A stretch of DNA of 64,000 nt from assembly GCF_000214825.1 (NCBI RefSeq), contig NC_015581.1, positions 1-64,000 of the forward strand, given 5' to 3'. Both the position numbers and the translations under genes were made by a program. The DNA comes from Thiomicrospira cyclica ALM1. Its GTDB lineage: Bacteria > Pseudomonadota > Gammaproteobacteria > Thiomicrospirales > Thiomicrospiraceae. This document shows, one piece after another, positions 48,018 to 62,070 of this stretch. Within the stretch, counting starts at the first letter, position 1; each line of letters begins with the position of its first letter. The notes beneath the pieces were generated by a model. That model had not been told where the DNA came from. It made no database searches and saw only the letters and a list, made by a program, of their open reading frames with translations.

Positions 48018-48242
48018 TTAGCTGAAGAAGGGTGGGGTATCTGGGTCGGCTAGGATCACAGCGGGTTCTACCAGATTTTCAGCCAGCTCACGTAAAGCGA
48101 CAACGGTTGGCTTGTCATTTTCCCATGCCACACAAGCATCGGCACCATTGCCCAGTTGACGAGCACGTTTAGCGCTAACTAAAACAAGTTCAAAGCGGTT
48201 TTCAACATTTTGTAAGCAGTCTTCGACAGTTACGCGAGCCAT
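48018..48242 (-). CDS. rpoZ: RNA polymerase omega subunit
   Basis: Omega helps assemble RNA polymerase and forms part of a ppGpp site. The 74-residue protein keeps [21 protein letters not shown]-type N-terminus and [11 protein letters not shown] near 28-38. The C-terminal tail is shorter than in E. coli (91 residues). The rpoZ-spoT order is standard. The product and spoT are linked both by transcript and by ppGpp. gmk is not upstream; the mscS-like gene diverges instead. Confidence 0.94.
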   Translation of the reverse strand: MARVTVEDCLQNVENRFELVLVSAKRARQLGNGADACVAWENDKPTVVALRELAENLVEPAVILADPDTPPFFS

Positions 48243-48339
48243 AGTAGTATCCTTTTTAAGTATTTAGTAAAAACATAACAACATATTATAAGGTATATTA
48301 GATTTACTTTGTATGTTAACCACCCTAGCTGGGGGAAAA

Positions 48340-49188
48340 ATGGATTTAGAGTTACTCATTTATCAATATGTCGTGCCGTTTAGTATCAAAATTTTAGTAG
48401 CGTTGATTGCGTTTTATATTGGTCATAAGTTGATTAAATACGCGATGCAATTGCTGCAAAAAACGCTGGAGACCTTCAAGGTAGAACTGATTTTGCTAGA
48501 GTTTGTGAAGTCGGTGGCGCGGGTTTTATTGTATGTTCTGCTGACTTTAGCGGTATTGGGCTATTTAGGCTTTGATACGACCTCGGTGATTGCGTTATTG
48601 GCGGCAGCAGGCCTGGCGGTTGGTTTAGCCTTAAAAGATTCGTTGAATAATTTTGCCTCTGGGGTGATGTTGATTCTTACCCAGCCGTTTAAGGTGGGTG
48701 ATTTTGTTGAAGTAGCCGGTCAAATGGGGGTAGCTGAAAAAATCACCCTGTTAAATACCGTGATGCGCACCGGTGATAATCGTGAAATTACCGTCCCTAA
48801 CGGACAAATTTATCGCGATAAATTGGTTAACTATTCGGCGCGCCCGACACGTCGTATTGATTTGGTGTTTGGTATCAGTTATGACAGTGATTTACGCAAA
48901 GCCAAACAAATTCTGCTCGATTTAATTGTCGCCGAGCCTCGCGCGCACACCGATCCAGCGCCATTGGTTGTGGTGTCTGAATTAGCCGATAGTAGTGTGA
49001 ACTTCACCGTGCGTATCTGGGCGGATGCCGGCGATTATTGGCCGGTTCGCTTTGATTTTATCGAAAAGGTTAAGCTCACCTTTGACGAACAAGGTATTGT
49101 GATTCCTTATCCGCAGATGGATGTGCATATTCAGGCCACCGCGGCGCCGCTCGCTTCAGCTGAATTGGTAAGCGAGGCTTCAAAATGA
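48340..49188 (+). CDS. Small-conductance mechanosensitive channel, MscS family
   Basis: MscS channels open on membrane tension and release solutes under hypo-osmotic shock. The 282-residue protein has three membrane segments in the first 100 residues. The pore helix and start of the cytoplasmic beta domain read LAVGLALKDSLNNFASG near 90-106 and QPFKVGDFVEV near 115-125. The start at ATG 48340 is preferred with GGGGG six bases upstream; an upstream ATG at 48313 lacks a site. The next gene overlaps by four bases. One CAGGCCTG at 48608. Confidence 0.92.
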   Translation: MDLELLIYQYVVPFSIKILVALIAFYIGHKLIKYAMQLLQKTLETFKVELILLEFVKSVARVLLYVLLTLAVLGYLGFDTTSVIALLAAAGLAVGLALKDSLNNFASGVMLILTQPFKVGDFVEVAGQMGVAEKITLLNTVMRTGDNREITVPNGQIYRDKLVNYSARPTRRIDLVFGISYDSDLRKAKQILLDLIVAEPRAHTDPAPLVVVSELADSSVNFTVRIWADAGDYWPVRFDFIEKVKLTFDEQGIVIPYPQMDVHIQATAAPLASAELVSEASK

Positions 49189-49686
49189 CCCTGCGCAGTT
49201 ATAAGGGCATAGGGCCTGAGTTGGCCAAGTCGGCTTGGGTTGATCCGTCGGCTCAGGTTATTGGACCTTGTCATTTAGCTGAGGATGTCAGTATTTGGCC
49301 CTGCGCCGTGCTGCGTGGTGATGTCAGTGCGATTGAGATTGGCGCGCGTTCCAATATTCAGGATGGTGCCGTGGTTCATGCGACCCATGTGTCTGAGCGT
49401 ACGCGTGGCTCGATGACGCGAGTCGGTTGTGATGTTACCGTGGGGCATAACGTGGTTTTGCATGGTTGCATTTTAGAAGATGAATGCTTAATCGGTATGG
49501 GTGCGATAGTGCTTGATAATGCCGTGGTGCAAAAGCATGTGTTGGTGGGTGCCAATAGTTTAGTGCCTGCCGGCAAGGTGTTGGATAGTGGCTATTTGTA
49601 TTTAGGGTCACCGGTTAAGCAGATTCGTCCGCTAACTGATGACGAGAAGGCCTTTTTTAAATATTCCGCGGCGCACTATGTCAAAC

Positions 49687-51762
<2,076 letters not shown>

Positions 51763-51782
<20 letters not shown>

Positions 51783-51833
51783 TTGAGCAGTCGGTAGCGG
51801 TCAAATACAATATTTTTTCGTTGTTGGTCATCT
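51763..51833. repeat. 12-bp inverted repeat bracketing the soxCD promoter
   Basis: AGCTGACCAACA (51763-51774) and the inverse complement-related TGTTGGTCATCT (51822-51833) match at 11 of 12 positions in opposite orientation. They are 47 bases apart. The first arm lies just upstream of -35 and the second just downstream of the predicted transcription start. The layout fits operators of a dimeric or looping regulator. The regulator is not in the window. Confidence 0.6.
51783..51811 (+). promoter_or_regulatory. Sigma70-type promoter of soxCD
   Basis: TTGAGC (51783-51788) and TACAAT (51806-51811) are exactly 17 bases apart. The predicted start near 51818 gives a leader of about 105 bases. Confidence 0.75.
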
Positions 51834-51923
51834 TGCTCGATTTAAACTAACAATTGGAATAACAATAACTCTTGAATCTGTGGTGTTGTTACATTTAGAA
51901 ATGCCAATCAAGGAGCATATAAA

Positions 51924-53279
51924 ATGACAGATAAAGTAGTAGAAAAAGTCGCGGTTCAGACTGAAGAAAGTCGTTCACAAAGCCGTCGTGCTTTCTTAAA
52001 AGGGGGTGCTGCTGTTGCAGGGGGTGTTTTATTTACCCAAGCTGCTAGCGCTCGTGAAATCCAATTTGATCCAAAGCGTGCTGTGGCACCTTACGCGGGT
52101 CGTGAAGAAATTACCACTGTTTTACAAGATCAAAGCGCGCGTAAAGCATTAGGTTGGGGTGTACGTCAATACCCATACGGTATGCCTTCGCCATTTGAAA
52201 AAGAAGTACAGCGTCGTACGCTTGAGTGGTTAACGCCTGACTCAATGGCTTCGATCACTATGACGCCGCTACAAAGCTTGCACGGTATGATCACGCCAAA
52301 CGGTCTTCACTTCGAACGTTACCATGGTGGCGGTATCAACATCAACCCAGATGAGCACCGTTTAGTTATTCATGGTTTGGTTGAGCGTCCATTGATTTTC
52401 ACTATGGATGACCTAAAGCGTTTCCCAGCTGAGTCACGTGTTCTATTCGCTGAGTGTCCTGCTAATGGCGCGATGGAATGGAAAGGTGTGCAGTTGAACT
52501 CTGTTCAGTGGACCCACGGTATGATGTCATGTGTTGAGTGGACTGGTGTACGTCTATCAACGCTATTGAAAGAAGCGGGTATCCGTCCTGAAGGTACTTG
52601 GTTGATTCCAGAGGGTGCTGATGCATCTGGTATGGCTCGTTCTATTCCAGTAGAACTAGGCATGGACGACTGTATGATTGCTTATGCTCAGAACGGTGAA
52701 GCGCTACGTCCAGAAAACGGTTATCCAATTCGTTTAGTGGTTCCTGGTTGTGAAGCCAACATGTGGGTTAAACACATTCGTCGTATCCAGGTAACTGACA
52801 AGCCATTACAGCACCGTGAAGAAACCTCTAAGTACACTGAGTTGATGCCTGACGGTACCGTTCAGAATATGTCTTTCTACATGGAAGCGAACTCGGTAAT
52901 TACTTACCCATCGCCAGACTTCAAAATGCAAGGCCCAGGTCGTTATGTAGCGAAAGGTATTGCATGGTCAGGTCGTGGTAAAGTTGATCACGTTGACATC
53001 ACCTTCGACGGTGGTCGTAACTGGACTGAGGCGAAATTAACTTCAGCAGTTCTACCAAAAGCTTGGACACGTTTTGAGCTTGAGTTTGACTGGGATGGTA
53101 GTGAGTTGCTCATGATGAGTCGTACTACGGATGAAACAGGTTATGTACAGCCAAACATGCCGCAAATGCGTGAAATTGAAGGTACTAACAACGTTTACCA
53201 CCGTACTGCGATGGTTACTTGGAAAATCCACGCCCATAACAGCGAATTTGGAGGCATGATTGAAAATGTTCAATTCTAA
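51924..53279 (+). CDS. soxC: Sulfane dehydrogenase molybdenum subunit SoxC
   Basis: SoxC, with cytochrome SoxD, oxidises the sulfane sulfur bound to SoxY in the periplasm, yielding electrons from thiosulfate. The 451-residue protein belongs to the sulfite-oxidase family. A twin-arginine signal (QSRRAFLKGG near 19-28) fits export of a folded molybdoenzyme. FAECPANGAMEWKG near 170-183 contains the Cys that probably binds molybdenum. The C-terminal dimerisation domain starts near 320. AAGGAG precedes the ATG. The stop lies inside the soxD start region. The cofactor genes are at 6.5-10 kb. soxXYZAB are not in this window. No CAGGCCTG site lies here. Confidence 0.94.
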   Translation: MTDKVVEKVAVQTEESRSQSRRAFLKGGAAVAGGVLFTQAASAREIQFDPKRAVAPYAGREEITTVLQDQSARKALGWGVRQYPYGMPSPFEKEVQRRTLEWLTPDSMASITMTPLQSLHGMITPNGLHFERYHGGGININPDEHRLVIHGLVERPLIFTMDDLKRFPAESRVLFAECPANGAMEWKGVQLNSVQWTHGMMSCVEWTGVRLSTLLKEAGIRPEGTWLIPEGADASGMARSIPVELGMDDCMIAYAQNGEALRPENGYPIRLVVPGCEANMWVKHIRRIQVTDKPLQHREETSKYTELMPDGTVQNMSFYMEANSVITYPSPDFKMQGPGRYVAKGIAWSGRGKVDHVDITFDGGRNWTEAKLTSAVLPKAWTRFELEFDWDGSELLMMSRTTDETGYVQPNMPQMREIEGTNNVYHRTAMVTWKIHAHNSEFGGMIENVQF

Positions 53280-54375
53280 AAAGACCCTTGTTGCATCAGC
53301 GGTTACTGGTGCTTTATTAATGTCAGGCGTGGCAATTGCCATGTCTGACAAGCCAGGCGAAGGTGCTCAAGTTGGTGCTTTTGTTACTCCTGACGCAAAC
53401 GCTAATCCAGAATTGACGAGTGTTCGTGGTTTCCCAGAAAACTGGCGTGAGATTGTAGACGAGGCTGATGGTCGTTACCTTGACGCACAAGTTGTTCGTA
53501 CTATCTTAGGTGAAAACACACGACAGCGTTTGGTTGAGAAAATGGACCCTGCCAACCCTTACTCGTTTGAAGTTGATGACTCAATCGATGGTGGTCCGCA
53601 CGGTAACATGCAGTGTAAGATTCCTGAAGCATTCGTAGACGTTTGGGCGCGTGCTGAAGAGAATTATTACAATGATACGACGTTCGTAGCTTATGGCTTT
53701 GGTACGCCGATCGCTGAAGACGCTTTAGATGTGTGGAAAATCCATGTTGATGCCAGTGGTAATGGCTTGCCATCACTTGATGTAGGTATGACAGTACAGC
53801 AGGGTGGTGATATGTACATCCAGTTCTGTGCGGTATGTCATGGTGAGTTCGGTGAAGGTGCTCGCGGTTACTTGCCATTGTCTGAAGGGGATCCGTTACC
53901 ATTGGTAACTTCTGACTTCAACGATCCAGCTCCAATCAAAACTGTAGGTAACTACTGGCCATATGCCACAACTTTGTTTGATTACAACCGTCGTGCTATG
54001 CCATTCTGGACGCCTAATATGCCAGCTATTGGTGACGCAGGTTATATGGGTATCACCGGTTATATCCTTCAAATGAACGATATTCCATTAGATGACCAAG
54101 GTACGCGTATTGAAGACGATGATTTCTTTAATGCAGAAATGTTAATGCAGGCTAACAAGTATATGCCTAATGCAGGTAACTTCTTCTGTGATCACCGTCC
54201 AGTAATCGCGAACGATCGTTGTATGAGTGACTGCCCAGATTATATGGTGGGTGATGGTAGAGGTGATATCACCAGTTACCGTACAGCTAACCGTCTACCT
54301 GATGGTACGCCACAGTACAACGTTGAACAACGTATTGGTGTTGATGCACCAGGTGTTGGTCATCACGGAATGTAA
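53266..54375 (+). CDS. soxD: Sulfane dehydrogenase cytochrome subunit SoxD (monoheme form)
   Basis: SoxD takes electrons from SoxC. The 369-residue product begins with a Sec signal (about 1-26). One heme motif CAVCH is at 188-192, followed by HGEFGEGARG. WPYATTLFDYNRRAMPF near 232-248 supplies the Met ligand in a typical SoxD segment. No second CxxCH exists, although Paracoccus SoxD is diheme. The C-terminal third has other Cys (CDH, CMSDC) but no heme site. I choose ATG 53266; GGAGG also lies five bases before an in-frame TTG at 53260. The gene overlaps soxC by 14 bases. Confidence 0.92.
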   Translation: MFNSKKTLVASAVTGALLMSGVAIAMSDKPGEGAQVGAFVTPDANANPELTSVRGFPENWREIVDEADGRYLDAQVVRTILGENTRQRLVEKMDPANPYSFEVDDSIDGGPHGNMQCKIPEAFVDVWARAEENYYNDTTFVAYGFGTPIAEDALDVWKIHVDASGNGLPSLDVGMTVQQGGDMYIQFCAVCHGEFGEGARGYLPLSEGDPLPLVTSDFNDPAPIKTVGNYWPYATTLFDYNRRAMPFWTPNMPAIGDAGYMGITGYILQMNDIPLDDQGTRIEDDDFFNAEMLMQANKYMPNAGNFFCDHRPVIANDRCMSDCPDYMVGDGRGDITSYRTANRLPDGTPQYNVEQRIGVDAPGVGHHGM

Positions 54376-54427
54376 TAGCAACATTCTTACGTAATATCGT
54401 TATATTTTATAACACCTCTCTAGCAAG

Positions 54428-54455
54428 AAAGCCCGCCCCGAACAGCGGGCTTTTC
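54428..54455 (+). terminator. Intrinsic terminator of soxCD
   Basis: AAAGCCCGC (54428-54436) and GCGGGCTTT (54445-54453) form a 9-bp stem, with T-rich sequence after it. It lies about 50 bases after soxD. Confidence 0.9.
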
Positions 54456-54540
54456 TTTTGTAATAGCCTTCCCCTGCTAATAACCCTGTCAAACAACTGT
54501 GCTAAAATAATGCTAATTCGTGTTTAGGAATAGCCTGTCA

Positions 54541-55476
54541 ATGTCTGTTTATACAAAGGTTGCGTCGGAGCAGCTGGTCGAGTTTTTAAAACACTACTCG
54601 GTAGGTCAGTTAGTTAGTTACAAAGGAATTAGTGCCGGTATTGAGAATACCAACTATTTTGTTGATACGGATCAGTCTCGCTTTGTGTTAACGATTTTTG
54701 AACACCACCAGCCCAGCGAGCTAGGGTATTTCCTGAATATTATGGCGTTTATGGCGGATAATGGTATACCAACAGCCTTGCCTCAACCCAATAATTCAGG
54801 CGGCTTTCTTGGTGAGCTGTGTGGCAAGCCGGCCACCTTAGTCGCACGCCTATCGGGTCAGACGCTCACGTTTCCCACCTTACCACAGTGCCAAGTTATG
54901 GCAGCAACCTTGGCAAGATTTCATAAGGTGGGATCAAAATTTGCCGAATTTAGACCTAACGATCGAGACATTCTTTGGGCAGAAGAAACTTTCAAACTCA
55001 TCAGCCAACGGTTGACAGCAGATCAATATAGCTTGATTGCCGATGAAATAGCGTACCAACAAGCCATTGATTGGCAGGCACTTCCGCAAAGTGTCATTCA
55101 TGCTGACCTGTTTACCGATAATGCTATGTTTGACGGCGAAACCCTTACTGGTATCATTGATTTATATTATGCTTGTCAAGGAGCCTGCTTGTATGACTTG
55201 GCGGTTATGGTTAATGATTGGTGTCGAGATGAAATGCATCAGTTGAAGCCAGAGTTTGTGAGCAAGACGTTATTTGCCTACCAGCAGATACGTCAATTAA
55301 CACCGCAAGAATTAGCCTGCTGGCCAGCGGCATTGCGGATGGCGGCGTTGCGTTTTTATTTGTCACGCTTAAAAGATGCCATCATGCCAAGAAAAGGGGA
55401 AATGACCATGATTAAAAATCCCCAAGTGTTTGAGGATCTGCTAGTGAGTCATCGCAATCACGCAGACCAAGATTGA
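54541..55476 (+). CDS. thrB: Homoserine kinase (ThrB, aminoglycoside-phosphotransferase-like type)
   Basis: This enzyme phosphorylates homoserine on the way to threonine. The 311-residue product is of the protein-kinase-like type, not the GHMP type of E. coli. It has GISAGIENTNYFV near 28-40, VIHADLFTDNAMF near 194-206 (catalytic Asp and Asn), and GIIDLYYACQG near 213-223 with the Mg2+ Asp. The ATG at 54541 is preferred; the frame is open upstream to 54520 without a site. It is a single gene between soxCD and icd. Confidence 0.92.
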   Translation: MSVYTKVASEQLVEFLKHYSVGQLVSYKGISAGIENTNYFVDTDQSRFVLTIFEHHQPSELGYFLNIMAFMADNGIPTALPQPNNSGGFLGELCGKPATLVARLSGQTLTFPTLPQCQVMAATLARFHKVGSKFAEFRPNDRDILWAEETFKLISQRLTADQYSLIADEIAYQQAIDWQALPQSVIHADLFTDNAMFDGETLTGIIDLYYACQGACLYDLAVMVNDWCRDEMHQLKPEFVSKTLFAYQQIRQLTPQELACWPAALRMAALRFYLSRLKDAIMPRKGEMTMIKNPQVFEDLLVSHRNHADQD

Positions 55477-55631
55477 ATTAACGGGAACCTAGCCGATGGA
55501 TCCGATTTATTAACGGCAGAATCCGGTGCTTGCAGTTTTGAAGAGTAATCCCATTGTGCTTGTAACCGCGTCTGTATTATCTAATCTAGCGCCTATGAGT
55601 CTAGTTTCTAGCCGAATTTATAAAAATTTAA

Positions 55632-59526
<3,895 letters not shown>

Positions 59527-59560
59527 GGTTGTTGCTGAACTTGAGCCTTACTATTGCTTG

Positions 59561-60241
59561 CTAGAGCGGTTGAATCCGCTCAGCGGGCAAGCCGGCGGCT
59601 AAGCAATCCGCTTTCACTGTTTTAATCATTTCCCAAGCACCGCAAACATAGACCTGAGCTTGACTTAAATCTGGGTGTTCGGCCAGGGCGACCTGATGCA
59701 CTAATCCGAGCTTACCTTGCCAATTCACCGTTTTAGCCTGGTCTTCATTAGACAGTACTGGGACAAAATGAACCCGTTCATGCAAGCCTTTGGGCCACCA
59801 TTGCGGATCACGCAAATAAAAATCCTCTACATAACTGGCACCCCAATATAACCAGGTGGGTTGCGTCAAGCCCTGAGCCAATTGCGCTTCAATTAACGCC
59901 TTAATGGGCGCTAAACCGGTGCCGCCGGCGATAAACAGGTTTAGCGGTTGTTCCGACATCAATTTCATTTGATTGTGCGGCCCATCAATCCATAGATGAT
60001 CGCCTACCTGCTGTTGCGCCAGTTCTTGCAACCAACTATCCTGGTTAAGGCGAATATGCATTTCTAAAAAGCCATCTTCACGCGGGGCGTTGGCAATGGA
60101 AAAGGGCTTTAGGCTATCTGGATGTACGCCCATCATTAAGTAATCGCCGGGTGCATAATTAAATTCACCCTCGGTTTTGACCCATAACAATAAGGTATGA
60201 TCAACAACCAGTTCACGTTGCATTATTTGTACAGAAATCAT
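59561..60241 (-). CDS. NAD(P)H-flavin/ferredoxin reductase-like protein
   Basis: The 226-residue protein has the ferredoxin-reductase fold of Fre-like flavin reductases. GDYLMMGV and KPFSIANAP near 31-53 are the flavin-binding part, and FIAGGTGLAPIKALIE near 102-117 and YVCGAWEMIK near 197-206 form the NAD(P)H part. No iron-sulfur Cys motif is present. It could reduce free flavin or a partner protein, possibly LuxG/UbiB-type roles; the sequence does not decide. It lies 12 bases downstream of xthA on the minus strand. Confidence 0.82.
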   Translation of the reverse strand: MISVQIMQRELVVDHTLLLWVKTEGEFNYAPGDYLMMGVHPDSLKPFSIANAPREDGFLEMHIRLNQDSWLQELAQQQVGDHLWIDGPHNQMKLMSEQPLNLFIAGGTGLAPIKALIEAQLAQGLTQPTWLYWGASYVEDFYLRDPQWWPKGLHERVHFVPVLSNEDQAKTVNWQGKLGLVHQVALAEHPDLSQAQVYVCGAWEMIKTVKADCLAAGLPAERIQPL

Positions 60242-60253
60242 GGTGTTTTATCC

Positions 60254-61081
60254 TTAATTAAGGTCAAATTCCGACCATACGGGGGCATGATCAGAGGGTT
60301 TATCAAGGCCACGAATACTATAGCCAATATCACTGGCCATGACCTTTGCCGCAAGCGGTGCCGTAGCCAGTAGGGTGTCAATACGTAGTCCCCGTTTCGG
60401 GGTATCTTCAAAGCCTTTCGAGCGATAGTCAAACCAACTAAATTTGTCATTTGAGTCAGGGTGACAGCAGCGATAAGTGTCTTGCAAGCCCCAGTCCAGT
60501 AGTTGTTGCCACAACGCGCGCTCTTCCGGTAAAAAACTGGTTTTACCGGTTTTTAGCCAGCGCAGTCGGTTAGGTTCACCGATACCAATATCGATATCCT
60601 GCGGTGAGATATTAAAATCTCCCATCACAATCAGCTGTTGTTCCGGTGAGCAATCCTTGTTTAAGTAAGCCATTAAATCGGCATAAAAAGCCAGTTTGGC
60701 GGGGAACTTGACCGGATGGTCACGGCTTTCACCCTGTGGAAAATAGCCGTTCACAACCCGCAAACTTTCACCGCTGGGTGTAGTGAAATCACCAATAATC
60801 ATCCGTTTTTGGGCGCTGTCATCGTCGGTTTGCCAGCCTTTTTGTAGGCCGGTTAGGGTTAAACTCGGTTTGTAGAGTAGCGCCACGCCATAGTGGGTTT
60901 TTTGGCCACAAAATTCGGCCCGATAACCCAGCGACTCGATGGCTTCGAGTGGAAATTCATGGTCTTGGACTTTGGTTTCTTGTAAACCAATAATATCTGG
61001 AGACTGTTCGGCAACCAGCGCTTCCAGTTGATGTTGGCGCATACGGACACTATTTACATTAAAAGACACAACTTTAAGCAT
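60254..61081 (-). CDS. xthA: Exodeoxyribonuclease III
   Basis: XthA is the major AP endonuclease and 3' repair exonuclease. The 275-residue protein has SFNVNSVR near 6-13, LQETKV near 33-38 with the metal Glu, MGDFNISP near 150-157, and the C-terminal RIDTLLAT and DHAPVW motifs with the catalytic Asp and His. Length matches E. coli (268). It is divergent from purU and upstream of a flavin-reductase gene. Confidence 0.96.
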   Translation of the reverse strand: MLKVVSFNVNSVRMRQHQLEALVAEQSPDIIGLQETKVQDHEFPLEAIESLGYRAEFCGQKTHYGVALLYKPSLTLTGLQKGWQTDDDSAQKRMIIGDFTTPSGESLRVVNGYFPQGESRDHPVKFPAKLAFYADLMAYLNKDCSPEQQLIVMGDFNISPQDIDIGIGEPNRLRWLKTGKTSFLPEERALWQQLLDWGLQDTYRCCHPDSNDKFSWFDYRSKGFEDTPKRGLRIDTLLATAPLAAKVMASDIGYSIRGLDKPSDHAPVWSEFDLN

Positions 61082-61206
61082 AAGAAATTAGATTCGATTC
61101 TGATTAGAAGAATCTATGAGTATAGCATAGAAGAAAAGCGCGAAATATGCCGGCTTTTGCTATCATGTGCAGATTCAAAAAATTGCGTAATTAAGGGAGT
61201 AAGTCG

Positions 61207-62064
61207 GTGGAACGTGTCTATCGTTTAGTGATGTCTTGTCCAGACCAAGTCGGTATTGTTGCCAAGGTGGCCGGTTTTATTGCCGAGCAGGGCGCCACGA
61301 TTGTGGAAGCAAATCACCATACCGATGCCGGTAATGGTTGGTTTTTTATGCGCCATGAAATTTTGGCCAGCTCAGTGCCGTTTGATTTAGCCGAGTTTGA
61401 ACGCCGTTTTGCGCCGATTGCCGACCAGTTTCAGATGAGTTGGTTTATCAGTGATTCCGCAAAACCCAAGCGGATTGCCTTGTTTGCCAGTAAAGAAGCC
61501 CATTGTCTAGCAGATTTACTCTACCGTTGGCATGATGGTGACTTACCCGGCGATGTCGTCTGTGTGATTGCCAATCACGATGATTTACGTGACATGGTCG
61601 AGTGGCACCAGATTCCGTTTCATCATGTGCCGGTAACGCCGGATACCAAGCCGCAAGCCTTTGCCGAAGCCGAGCGTTTAGTCGCCCACTATCAGGTGGA
61701 TGTGATTGTATTAGCGCGTTATATGCAAATACTGCCGCCGCAAATGTGCGCCGATTATGCGGGCCGAGTGATTAATATTCATCACAGCTTTTTGCCCTCG
61801 TTTGTCGGTGCCAAGCCCTATCACCAGGCCTATGAGCGTGGCGTAAAGCTGATTGGTGCGACCTGCCATTATGTGACCGAGGAGCTGGATGCCGGGCCGA
61901 TTATTGAGCAGGACGTGATTCGAGTAAGCCATGCTCATTCGATTGAAGAAATGCGTCGTTTAGGGCGTGATGTTGAAAAAACTACCTTGGCGCGAGGACT
62001 GCGTTTTCATCTTGAAGATCGGATACTGATTCACGGCAATAAAACTGTGGTTTTTAGTCAATAA
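61207..62064 (+). CDS. purU: Formyltetrahydrofolate deformylase
   Basis: PurU hydrolyses 10-formyl-THF to formate and THF, supplying formate to PurT (encoded at 10.3-11.5 kb) and balancing folates. The 285-residue protein has an N-terminal ACT domain (about 1-85) and a C-terminal formyl-transferase domain with INIHHSFLPSFVGA near 195-208 and GATCHYVTEELDAGPII near 221-237, holding the catalytic Asn/His/Asp set. The start is GTG, with AAGGGAG about eight bases upstream. It converges with tmcA at six bases. Confidence 0.95.
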   Translation: MERVYRLVMSCPDQVGIVAKVAGFIAEQGATIVEANHHTDAGNGWFFMRHEILASSVPFDLAEFERRFAPIADQFQMSWFISDSAKPKRIALFASKEAHCLADLLYRWHDGDLPGDVVCVIANHDDLRDMVEWHQIPFHHVPVTPDTKPQAFAEAERLVAHYQVDVIVLARYMQILPPQMCADYAGRVINIHHSFLPSFVGAKPYHQAYERGVKLIGATCHYVTEELDAGPIIEQDVIRVSHAHSIEEMRRLGRDVEKTTLARGLRFHLEDRILIHGNKTVVFSQ

Positions 62065-62070
62065 ACCGAC

